A DNA stretch of 64,000 bases from an uncultured Lachnospiraceae bacterium. GTDB lineage: Bacteria > Bacillota > Clostridia > Lachnospirales > Lachnospiraceae. Positions 16,733 to 25,800 of the stretch are shown here, one piece after another (within the stretch, counting starts at the first letter, position 1; every line of letters starts with the position of its first letter). The stretch is from NCBI GenBank assembly GCA_947626415.1, contig CANQSA010000002.1, positions 172,437-236,436 on the forward strand. The letters run 5' to 3'. The notes under the pieces are model-generated. The model saw only the letters and a list, made by a program, of their open reading frames with translations, was not told where the DNA came from and ran no database searches. Position numbers and translations under genes: made by a program.

Positions 16733-18439
16733 TTACATTTCTGAAAACAATTCCACTACTTTTCTTTCCGTTATATCAAAATCGTCTGCTGTTTCATTCA
16801 AAAATCTGATACAATTTGAAATACACAGATTCGACTCCGCAATTATATTGGCCTGCTGTAAAAGGCTAAATCTCTGCAGATTATTTTTTAAACAAAAACT
16901 TTTTATTCTTCTATCAAGCCGGTCTGTCCGCTTCTTAATATTTTCCAGACTGTCTGCATAAAATCTTAGCCTGCCCGTATCAACCTGTATTAATGGAAGA
17001 CCACCGACAATCACATTCCGCGAATGAAATACAGAGAAAAGAAATTGCTTCATACAGTCCAGTACCGATGTATAAAATACCACTGTCTTTTCATAAATAT
17101 CCATGCTTATTTTTTGAATTTTTTCAGAAAGAATATTCAAAGCATTCATTAAATTGGACACTCCCGCTGCTGCAATAACACTACCGACTAAAAACGGAGC
17201 AGCGACCGCAACTACTGCACTAGACATAATAATGAAACTTGCTTCAGCCAGTTTCCCATATCTATTGCCAATGCTGTTATAAAAATCTTCGATACCGGAT
17301 AAGGCGTCGTCCCCATATATTGCAATAATATCTTCCAAGGCCTCATAGCCATCCCCAGTCCCGAGAAGATTCCCAAGCACGGGTCCAATTGCAATTCCCA
17401 GCCCCATTACTGTTTCTTCTGCCGTAACACTATCTCCGTTAAGTGCTTCCGCTTTCCCTATATATCTTTGGAAAAAGTTCATAATTCCTAAGGTTGCATA
17501 CTGCCGAAGAGACGGGGGGAGCTCCATCAATGATTCTGAAACCTTTTGTACATATTCAGACAGATCTCCCTGCTCGCATTGTTCGTTGAACTTTCCATTT
17601 TTATCCAACATTGCTTCTATGTTGTGATATTTCATCATATCTTTATCACCGATAGGCGCTTTTAGGAAATACCTCTGATTTTCCAACACAAGTGGAGTCC
17701 CCAGAACATTCACATAGTCATTATAAGCTGAAAAACTATATATCTTTTGTCTTCTTTTTTCGTAGTTCTCTCCATATTTTTTCTGAAATGCCACAAGTGC
17801 TTCCTGCGAAAATCCTTGTCCGTTAAAATTATAGCATTGGTCGACCAGATCCGAATTAGCAGTAATAAACTGAGCTTTATTCCCACCTTTAGAATGCCCT
17901 GATATGATAATATTGGTATTTTCATCCCATCCGTTTTGCGCCGCAGTTTTATTAAACCAATTTAAGGCTTCAACCTGTTGATCCGTAGCATAATCATTTT
18001 GAATTACGGTTTCTCCGATTACATCACCATTTCTGTCATATTGAAAATATATGTTCTCCTCGGGTATTCCGGAAAGCCCCTCTCCATTATCGATCCATTC
18101 TCCATCTCCCGTTCCGCGAAATACTACAGAAACAGTCCCATCCTGATCTGTAAATGTACATACATTCAATCCATTTTTTATATGAATCTGATTTCCAATA
18201 ACAGATTCCGCCAAATAATTATCTTCCTCAATCGCTTTTTCCAATACTTCAAGTTGGGAGAGCTGCTCCTGGCTCCACTTATCGGAATCACGTTCATAAC
18301 TTTGTCTCAGTTTGCTGACTACATCAGAAAATTTGCAGCTATCTGAACTAAGATCCACTTTATTTGACAGATAAGGATAAATATTATAGATAGCTTCCCG
18401 ATTTGCTCTTTTTAATATTTGTGTATCAATTTTTTGCAT
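16733..18439 (-). CDS. Putative type VII-secreted lipase with C-terminal helical targeting domain
   Basis: 568 residues. The N-terminal half is an alpha/beta-hydrolase of the Mbeg1-like/DUF2974 lipase group: VVFRGTGDGEW precedes the nucleophile elbow GHSKGGNKAQF (Ser in G-x-S-x-G context) at about residue 180, with a likely catalytic Asp or His in the segment YNDYVNVLG and beyond. A hydrophobic stretch follows at about 405-440 (FIIMSSAVVAVAAPFLVGS). The last 80 residues (VDTGRLRFYADSLENIKKR...) look like a WXG100/LXG-type helical hairpin. So the enzyme is in front and the secretion domain behind, as in the staphylococcal TslA lipase. No signal peptide. Three small helical genes follow. Cargo status is inference. 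Confidence 0.75.
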   Translation of the reverse strand: MQKIDTQILKRANREAIYNIYPYLSNKVDLSSDSCKFSDVVSKLRQSYERDSDKWSQEQLSQLEVLEKAIEEDNYLAESVIGNQIHIKNGLNVCTFTDQDGTVSVVFRGTGDGEWIDNGEGLSGIPEENIYFQYDRNGDVIGETVIQNDYATDQQVEALNWFNKTAAQNGWDENTNIIISGHSKGGNKAQFITANSDLVDQCYNFNGQGFSQEALVAFQKKYGENYEKRRQKIYSFSAYNDYVNVLGTPLVLENQRYFLKAPIGDKDMMKYHNIEAMLDKNGKFNEQCEQGDLSEYVQKVSESLMELPPSLRQYATLGIMNFFQRYIGKAEALNGDSVTAEETVMGLGIAIGPVLGNLLGTGDGYEALEDIIAIYGDDALSGIEDFYNSIGNRYGKLAEASFIIMSSAVVAVAAPFLVGSVIAAAGVSNLMNALNILSEKIQKISMDIYEKTVVFYTSVLDCMKQFLFSVFHSRNVIVGGLPLIQVDTGRLRFYADSLENIKKRTDRLDRRIKSFCLKNNLQRFSLLQQANIIAESNLCISNCIRFLNETADDFDITERKVVELFSEM

Positions 18440-18505
18440 TTTCCATGCTCCAAAAGTGAATTTTGATATGTCAATTCCAAAACATATACTGTATTGCTGC
18501 AGAAA

Positions 18506-18760
18506 TTACCGCGGCGTACCGCACTTAGGACATATTGAAAGTTTCGGATCGAACCGTGCCGCACAATTTTCGCAGACAGCAATATCATGATCAGTCAAAT
18601 GTTTTTGGCTGTCCGAATCCAAATGAAGCGATGAATCCCGTAAATAGTATCCATTATGAGAAATCTTTTTTAAAATAATGGATTGTAAGACAATCACAAC
18701 AATCAGCAATGCTGCAAGAATACCCGTTAGAATATATCCTATTATAAATTCAATATACAT
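18506..18760 (-). CDS. Small membrane protein with cytoplasmic zinc ribbon
   Basis: 84 residues: an N-terminal membrane helix (IIGYILTGILAALLIVVIVL), a polar linker, and a four-Cys zinc ribbon CENC...CPKC at the end. It lies 3 bases after the FHA/DUF6382 gene, so the two are probably made together. Zinc ribbons of the same kind begin both kinases and one FHA protein of this operon. It may help anchor the complex at the membrane in place of the missing EssA/EssB parts; that is inference. Confidence 0.7.
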   Translation of the reverse strand: MYIEFIIGYILTGILAALLIVVIVLQSIILKKISHNGYYLRDSSLHLDSDSQKHLTDHDIAVCENCAARFDPKLSICPKCGTPR

Positions 18761-18763
18761 TTC

Positions 18764-19651
18764 TTACTCCTCTCGTTCAATATGAACCTTGAATTCCATA
18801 TCAGCAAGTCTCAAAGACATACCGTCAAATAATTCTTTTTTTACATCAGACTCTATTTGTTCTCCGTCAAGATATGTTCCATTTGTTGTCCCCAGATCAA
18901 TAATATAATATTTCTCCTGCTCTTTAATAAAATCTGCATGTTTTCTGCTCACTTTATGATTATAGATTCTATAATCTGTCACCCCTTCCATTTTTCCTAT
19001 CCGGAAGGGAAATTTTGAAATTATTATATTTTCAGGGGATTCTTGTGACTCAAGCCATATATGACTGAGCGAAGCAGAAGCAGCCTGCTCTTTTTTTTCA
19101 TGGCTTGTTCGAAAACGATTACAAAAATCATCCAACATAGACACCGTATATGCTGTATTGTGATGTACTTCCTCAATTAACTCCTGTACATAATTCAAAG
19201 TTTCATCTGATTCAAAAGAACAGGCCGCTATAAAATCACAAAGAAATCCTTTTAAATTTCCTTCTGACTCATATGGCTGAAGCGGAACATACATGAAATA
19301 CACATACCACGTTGCCGGGTCAACATAAACAAAATCCAACGACCATTCGATCCGCTCTTTGCTGAAATAATACTGCTCTAGTTTCTTTAGAACTATTACA
19401 ATATTTTGCAGCAGCAGCAAAAAGAGTTTCTGATTGATTGAATTTATTTTCAGAAAATCTGTCAGCGTTATAAATCCTTCAACTTTATAATATAAAATAC
19501 TCTTTCCTTTTTCTTCTTTCACAGCTACGCTGAGAAGTCTGTCGAGAGTATGATCACCAATCAAATTTACTTCTCTATAACTTGGCTGCTGACCTTTTTC
19601 CCCTTTTAAAATAATTTTCTCCCTGCTTTTTTTCATCTTTCCTTTTTTCAT
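18764..19651 (-). CDS. DUF6382 and FHA-domain protein of the type VII system
   Basis: 295 residues. Residues about 15-165 match the DUF6382 pattern (FITLTDFLKINSINQKLFLLLLQNI; WSLDFVYVDPATWYVYFMYVP), a fold reminiscent of the pseudokinase head of YukC/EssB. Residues about 205-290 form an FHA domain: FRIGKMEG, NHKVSRKHA, DLGTTNGTYLDG. The Arg, Ser, His and Asn residues for phosphothreonine binding are present. The ATG overlaps the lipoprotein stop codon. Likely a cytoplasmic reader that links kinase state to the secretion channel; the EssB analogy rests on resemblance only. The basic N-terminus (KKGKMKKSREK) has no membrane helix. Confidence 0.8.
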   Translation of the reverse strand: MKKGKMKKSREKIILKGEKGQQPSYREVNLIGDHTLDRLLSVAVKEEKGKSILYYKVEGFITLTDFLKINSINQKLFLLLLQNIVIVLKKLEQYYFSKERIEWSLDFVYVDPATWYVYFMYVPLQPYESEGNLKGFLCDFIAACSFESDETLNYVQELIEEVHHNTAYTVSMLDDFCNRFRTSHEKKEQAASASLSHIWLESQESPENIIISKFPFRIGKMEGVTDYRIYNHKVSRKHADFIKEQEKYYIIDLGTTNGTYLDGEQIESDVKKELFDGMSLRLADMEFKVHIEREE

Positions 19652-21858
19652 TTTTTCCCTTCATTTTCTTTTATGATTACAGCGCATCTTACCGAATGCT
19701 TTTTATCGGTTGTATTTGCAATAACAGATGTTATCCCCGCTCCGGTTGCCTTTAACTCGCATGATGTACTATCTTCACTATTCTTTATTCTCTGTATTTT
19801 TACAATTGAAGAATCTTCTGATATCCATTCAACATCAGAGCCTCGGTATCCTTCCGGCAGAGCGCTAACTGTAACCACAGCTGACTCTCCTGATTTCAAT
19901 GAGACTGCATAAGAAGAAATACTCATAACTCCTTCTTGACTATTGTCATTATCTGTTGTGTCATTTTCTCCATCCAGAACTTGAAGTGTATCTAAAGAAC
20001 ATTGATCCACCAAACCGATTCCGAATTCAAAATGCATTGAACTTTTATTGGATTTAATTATTGCGCCGTTTTTATCTATAATTTTAACTTTAAGTTTAAT
20101 TCCAAGTTTATGGGCAAGCGTTTCACCGTCCATTCCAATTTCCAGTGACACAATAGGATAATAACCTGTACCATCAATACATATGAGTGTCCCTTCTTTC
20201 ATACCCTCCTGGCTTTTCATTGTTTCAAAATTTCGGTATAATTTACCTTCATATCTTAATACTTTGGTGATCTTCCCGGCAGTTTCAAACTCCATTTCTA
20301 CATCCAATGTAACATCAATCAATTTGATTCCTACCGCTTTTAATATTGCTTTTCCTCCAAAACCAACCTTAAAGTCTACACTTAACTCCTTGTTTTTTTC
20401 ACATTCCGAAGTCTGTGTTTTTTTATATCCGTTTTCTTCTGTATACTTTACGGAAGATGTTGTCTCTACGGATGAGCTGATTTCAACATCACCATTTGCA
20501 GAAGCTTTAGCTATCAATTCAAAATTAAGCATAACTCCGGCACAGACTGGAATCGGAACAGTGGCTATCTTTATCTCCTCTTCTATTTTTCCGCTATATT
20601 TCAGAGAAGATTCAAGTTTATAATGCACTTCATAATCAAAGCTTTGAATTCCATAGGGAACCCCAAATGCCTTTTTTGTCTTTAATTGCGTTTTAATATA
20701 AAAATCTTTTAAAGCAATCTTTCCTTCAAGGTCCCATCCGGATTCATATAAATCCGTAGCTGCCAGTTTTTTTGTTTCTTCAGCGATTTCAGATGCTTTC
20801 GGCACAACATAACCTGTTTTTTTCAAAACCTCAGCTTCTTCTTTTACTTCAATCTGCTGATATTTCTGAGAAAATGTTTTTTTCTTATCACTGTTTATTT
20901 TTACTGAAAAGCTCAAATCTGTGCCTTCTCCGCTTAACTGCTCAACCTTTTCAGCTTTTCTATTTAATAAATTACAGTCGAGTGTTGTCGCCTGTGAAGC
21001 TGCCCCATATCCCTTTTCTGCTGAAGCAGGGCTGATTGTCTCTAACATAACTCCTTTTTCTGTTTTTATTGTTGAAGCGTCTGTAACTGTTCCTGTATGC
21101 GCAAATTCAAGTTCATCAAATACTTCTCCGATTTCCGGTTCCACCGTATCCAGGACGAATGATCCATCATCAGTATAATTAACAGCCGAAACTTTTCTCG
21201 CAATACCTTGAAGATCTTCTTCACTTCCCTGTATGATAATAATATCTCCTGCAGAAAATTTGTGTTTGTTATCACTTACAGTTACTTTTCCATTTTCATC
21301 GGAGGCTGCAGGTACTGTATATACATCTGTTTTGTATTTTATATTTTCATATTCTGTAAAGCTTCTATTCTGATAAGTTTCCAAAGCCCATTCTGCAATT
21401 TGGTTCGCATAAATTCTCGTTGCGTTGGAATCTTCCTGCTCTGGATTAAGATTTATACTTTTCGCATATGCTAAAGCAGATGGAAATGAACTATAATCCG
21501 CCTCCGAAGCCTTAACTGCCGAGTCTATGATAAAGTCAACCGTTGCAAATTCATCCGGTTTAAAATTTTTTTCATTCTGATCAAATACTTCCCATTCTGT
21601 ACATGCTTGAATATACGGAAATAATTGATTATCTGCCGTTACGTCTGTATAGTATGGCTGATCATTCAAACAGGAATCCATACCGAAGTAGCCTCCGAGC
21701 ATTTCCGCCCATTCGCCACGTGTAATATATTCATCACCGTTATCTGTGGTATCCGACACATCTGTATGCTTATCCTGATCAAAAGAAAAATGGGACAATC
21801 CACAGGATGTACATAGCAAAGATATACTTACCAACAATAGCACTACTACTCGTTTCAT
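19648..21858 (-). CDS. Large lipoprotein with SLH-like and Ig-like domains
   Basis: 736 residues with a lipoprotein signal peptide (VVVLLLVSISLLCTSC, Cys at about 19; the lipobox is slightly unusual). Residues about 45-130 resemble one or two SLH modules (YITRGEWAEMLGGYFG, YYTDVT, PYIQACTEW, FKPDEFATV). A long beta-rich middle follows, and a C-terminal bacterial Ig-like (BIG2-type) domain at about 645-730 (SLKSGESAVVTVSALP, VEWISEDSSIVKI). It would sit on the outer membrane face and touch the wall. Encoded between the Esx-like genes and the FHA gene, it may be an extracellular part of the secretion channel. No homologous function recognised. Confidence 0.7.
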   Translation of the reverse strand: MKRVVVLLLVSISLLCTSCGLSHFSFDQDKHTDVSDTTDNGDEYITRGEWAEMLGGYFGMDSCLNDQPYYTDVTADNQLFPYIQACTEWEVFDQNEKNFKPDEFATVDFIIDSAVKASEADYSSFPSALAYAKSINLNPEQEDSNATRIYANQIAEWALETYQNRSFTEYENIKYKTDVYTVPAASDENGKVTVSDNKHKFSAGDIIIIQGSEEDLQGIARKVSAVNYTDDGSFVLDTVEPEIGEVFDELEFAHTGTVTDASTIKTEKGVMLETISPASAEKGYGAASQATTLDCNLLNRKAEKVEQLSGEGTDLSFSVKINSDKKKTFSQKYQQIEVKEEAEVLKKTGYVVPKASEIAEETKKLAATDLYESGWDLEGKIALKDFYIKTQLKTKKAFGVPYGIQSFDYEVHYKLESSLKYSGKIEEEIKIATVPIPVCAGVMLNFELIAKASANGDVEISSSVETTSSVKYTEENGYKKTQTSECEKNKELSVDFKVGFGGKAILKAVGIKLIDVTLDVEMEFETAGKITKVLRYEGKLYRNFETMKSQEGMKEGTLICIDGTGYYPIVSLEIGMDGETLAHKLGIKLKVKIIDKNGAIIKSNKSSMHFEFGIGLVDQCSLDTLQVLDGENDTTDNDNSQEGVMSISSYAVSLKSGESAVVTVSALPEGYRGSDVEWISEDSSIVKIQRIKNSEDSTSCELKATGAGITSVIANTTDKKHSVRCAVIIKENEGKK

Positions 21859-21917
21859 TAGATTTTTCTCCTATGTTAGTATAACAGGCCTAATTTCTAT
21901 TATCTTCAGGCGGAAGG

Positions 21918-21946
21918 ATACGGGCGGTTTTCTATACCGCCCGTAT
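21918..21946. other. Stable intercistronic hairpin between Esx genes and lipoprotein gene
   Basis: A perfect 11-bp GC-rich stem ATACGGGCGGT / ACCGCCCGTAT with a 7-base loop in otherwise A+T-rich sequence. No T run follows on either strand, so it is not a standard terminator. It could protect the 3' end of an Esx mRNA or reduce read-through. Confidence 0.65.
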
Positions 21947-21957
21947 ATGCCAAAAGA

Positions 21958-22254
21958 TTATTTGAATGCACTGGCATTATTCGTAAGAACTATTTCTATG
22001 TTTCTGTATTTTTCTGCACTCTTTCTTAAATATTCCGCATAAGATTCTACAACTCTTTTATATTCCTCAAAACGAGGTCTGAGTGCATTCATATTTGCCC
22101 GTATTTCCATGGCTGCATCACTCTTATAGAAAACTTCAAGATCGTTCATCTTTTTATTGATATCGCTAAGTTTACTATCCATATCTAAATTGATTCTTCC
22201 AATCTCTGCAGCCAGATTACTCAAATCCTGTGTTGAAATTTTAATTTCTGCCAT
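21958..22254 (-). CDS. Esx-like (WXG100 superfamily) secreted protein
   Basis: 98 residues forming a helical hairpin with a central turn VFYKSDAAMEI in place of WxG and a C-terminal SYAEYLRKSAEKYRNIE. The latter resembles the YxxxD/E export region. The strong ribosome site (AGGAGG) and position directly after EsaB-like and a sister gene suggest a main structural substrate of the system. Loss of the Trp-x-Gly pair is seen in some clostridial Esx proteins. Confidence 0.78.
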   Translation of the reverse strand: MAEIKISTQDLSNLAAEIGRINLDMDSKLSDINKKMNDLEVFYKSDAAMEIRANMNALRPRFEEYKRVVESYAEYLRKSAEKYRNIEIVLTNNASAFK

Positions 22255-22269
22255 TTTTCACTTTCCTCC

Positions 22270-22575
22270 TTAATGATGTCTTAACTGATGTATCATTTCA
22301 ATGTTATCCTCTTGAACCTTCCGATACGCATCCGCCGCTTTTTTCAGAAAATCCGCATAATCAAGCATTAACCGATGCATTTTTGTAAAATCATCTTTGA
22401 AACTGTCAAATTGATTTACAAACGTAACAATTTCATCTCCTCTTAATTGAGAAGTCATTGCTTCTGTAACGGAGTATAGCTGATTATATTTGGCTTGATA
22501 ATCAGCTGCCAGTTCTTCAATTTCTGCCGCGGTCTTATCCACTTCTTCCGTGATAACCTGAATTGTTGTTTCCAT
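22270..22575 (-). CDS. Esx-like (WXG100 superfamily) secreted protein
   Basis: 101 residues with two long amphipathic helices and the turn LRGDEI near residue 47; it also lacks the WxG motif. The end contains YADFLKKAADAYRKVQE, with a YxxxD-like signal. A very good AGGAGG ribosome site precedes it. Paired with the adjacent 98-residue gene, it probably forms a heterodimer delivered to EssC. The pair, rather than a single EsxA gene, is noteworthy. Confidence 0.78.
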   Translation of the reverse strand: METTIQVITEEVDKTAAEIEELAADYQAKYNQLYSVTEAMTSQLRGDEIVTFVNQFDSFKDDFTKMHRLMLDYADFLKKAADAYRKVQEDNIEMIHQLRHH

Positions 22576-22606
22576 TTTTTTAGATACCTCCTTAAAAAGT
22601 TATTAT

Positions 22607-22861
22607 TTAAATGAGCATAAGTTTTGCAGCATTTCCAATGCCCAATTCAAATACAGTATGATTTACATTCAATATCTTCCCACTTGCCCTAAATGCGATA
22701 ACGGTATCCCGCATTGGAATAAATCTGCCTTCTGACAAGTCAAAAATTGCTTTTTTTATCAATTCTGTTACTTCAAATATTCGTAATTGAATCGGAATAA
22801 AAATATCATATGATTGATTCAAAACAGGTACAAATATATTGACGAGAACTTTATGCATCAT
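22607..22861 (-). CDS. EsaB/YukD-like ubiquitin-fold protein
   Basis: 84 residues. The beta-hairpin start VLVNIFVPVLNQSYDIFIP, central helix TELIKKAIFDLSEG and C-terminal strand AAKLMLI match the YukD/EsaB ubiquitin-like fold, a cytoplasmic core part of Firmicute type VII systems that associates with EssC. The start codon overlaps the end of essC (ATG within its last codons), so the two are coupled. Two adjacent ATG codons are possible. Confidence 0.85.
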   Translation of the reverse strand: MMHKVLVNIFVPVLNQSYDIFIPIQLRIFEVTELIKKAIFDLSEGRFIPMRDTVIAFRASGKILNVNHTVFELGIGNAAKLMLI

Positions 22862-25800
22862 ATGCTGATTCCCCCTCCTTCTTTGCAGAAAGTAATTTCA
22901 TAAGAGTCGGACGACCCCGATCAATCATATAACCGAAATCCGTACTGATTTCTTCATACATTGATCTTTTAATCTTATTGATTTTAAGCGTATACTGATC
23001 TGCCACGCCATTTCCAATCCAAATACCATTTGATCCGGCTATATGCAATTTATACCAGGAGTCATATTCAAAAGTTTTGAGTTGTGTCACTGAATCACAC
23101 AGTACAAAATGGATCTTATATTCCGGAATTGCTTTCATCAGCAGAGTATCCATTTTATTTTTTTCATCATTATCTAACTGTCCCAAAAATTTTTTTGCTC
23201 CATAAATCAGATAACATCTCTCGTCATATTCCCTTAGTACCGATAAGTCCTTATCCGCATCTTTATAGCAGTTATTCCGCTTCACCATCTCAGTAAACAT
23301 TTCTGTTATAGCTTCTTGAAAACTGCCATTATACAAATATGTTTCACAGCCTTTTAATACCTTTTCTTCATCTATAACAATCAAGTTACAGCAGCCTGCA
23401 AGAATTGATATCAGTTCTTCTATAAAGTTTTCCGTATCAATAATATCTGAAGACAATACCGGAAGTAATACTGACTTTTGCAAATTGCAGGTTACAATGT
23501 TCAAATTATCCTTAGCTACTCCGACCGGTATACTGGATAATCCTGCAATCTTGTGTTGGACAAACTCCAAATTAACTGTTTCCGGAAGAATCGGAATATG
23601 CTTTGCAGTTTCATGATATTGAATTGCCAGTTTTTCACTGAATTCTCGAATAAAGGCCATAACATCTTTGTTCTCTGTGCAATATGCTGTTTGGAATTCA
23701 TATACCCGATCTAAAGCAACAAGTCCGCGGCCTTTAAATTTTGACGGTATAATTCCATCATTCTTCCCAACGATTGTTACATAATCTGTCTCGTCATTTA
23801 ACTGCATAGTCAGGAGTAATTTGAAATTTTGCTGTATTTTATATCTAACTTCACTGCTGTTTACTGCAGTTACTACAAAATAAATACCATATTTAACACC
23901 GTCTCGAGTTAACATGATAAACTCATCCTGATAATCTTCCATTTGTTCTATAAAACCGGAAATATGGTTGAGAATAACAACAATGTTTGGTACTGTCTTT
24001 CCGCTATTTCTGCAATAGGTATCATAATCACCTCCAAAAGCAGAAAACAGGCTTCTTCTCCTTTCCAATTCTTTACACAACATTTTAAATAAATTACTGC
24101 CTTTTTCCTTATCGGAGCTTGTGACGATTCCGCCAACCTGAGGAGCAGTCTGAAACACTTTTAACGTTTCAGAGCCATAATCCATTATATAAATATTTAC
24201 TTCTTTTGGCGTATGGTTTCGAATCAAAGAATAGCACAAGGTCGTCAAAAACATAGTTTTCCCGCTCCCGGCTGTACCGAAAACAAGACAATTTCCTTCC
24301 TCGGATAATGGAATTGTAAGTATATCCTTCTTTTGATTAAACGGATCGTCATATTCACCAACTATAGGACATAATGTAGTTCCTGCTGATCTCTGTGAAT
24401 ACTTTTCTTCGAGCTTATCAACAAAAATATGTGCTGGAATTGCCGGTAACCATAATGTGCTGGCTGATACTTTTTCTTCTGCTGCCAAATCCGACAGATA
24501 TTTTACAATTGAAACTACCTGTTTTGCATTTTTTTCGTTTCTAATCTTTTTTTCAGATTTTACACTGATTATCGCACGTCCAAGGGAATCTATTACCTGA
24601 ACGCTTGAATCAGTCGGTTTTTCCATGTTATCACTCGGAAAATAATCGGCTCCACACCATGCTGACTGCCCTAAAACAAAAAGTTCATTAAACCCAACCT
24701 GCAAATAAAACCTTCCTGTCTGAGAAATTTCTGCAGCATCCGGACATTTGATCATATCTTGTGAATCTGCCTTTTCCTGAACCTTCAGACAAATTCTGAA
24801 TCTGCTGTTGCTCCAGATTTGATCATCTACTACCCCACTTGGTTTTTGTGTGGCAAGAATCAAATGAATTCCTAAACTACGCCCAATCCGCGCTGCGCTG
24901 ATCAACTGCTGCATAAAGTCAGGCTGCTGTGTTTTTAATTCTGCAAACTCATCAGAAATAATAAATAGATGGGGAACCGGATCCTTAACAACTTTTTCCC
25001 GATACAGCTGCTGATATTTATATATATCCATCGTTCCTTCGTTGGATATTTTGCGTGCTTTATTAAATATTTCTTGTCTTCTCCTAAGTTCGCTTTGAAT
25101 TGACACCAATGATCTGGTGATTTCCGCTCCATCAAGATTTGTTATCGTCCCGGCAAGATGCGGAAGTTTAAACCCTTTATCCTGATCCTCAAAGGCACCG
25201 GCCAATCCTCCTCCTTTATAATCAATCAAAATAAACGCAACCTCATGCGGATGATAATTAACAGCAAGCGATAATATATAGGTAATAATCAGTTCTGATT
25301 TACCGGATCCTGTCATTCCTGCTACTAATCCATGCGGACCATGATATTTTTCATGCAAATCCAACATAAAGACATCTCCGTCTTCTCCTACACCTATTGG
25401 CGTTTGTAAAGTCTTTGACGGATTATTTTCCTTCCATCTTTTCAGTGCATTCAAATGTTCGACTTTTCCAACATGAAACATATCTAAAAAAGTAAGCATT
25501 GTTGGTAAGATATAATTTTTATCGGCAATATTTAATTTAATATTGGCAATTTTAACAGCCATAGGCTCAAAAACATTACGGTCGACTATATCAGCAGCAA
25601 AAGAAACCTGCTTTCCCGAGGTATCGTTTTTATCAAACATTTTAGAGTCTTTTCCGTCTGCATGTATGATGGTTCTGGTCTCTTGTGGGAAATCATTAAA
25701 ATTGTCCCCAGTCATAACTGCCGTAAATGCAAGTCCTTCTTCTTTAAGAAGCAGTGGCAAAACAGTACATTTTTTTCTTAAAGCACTACTTGTAACGATG

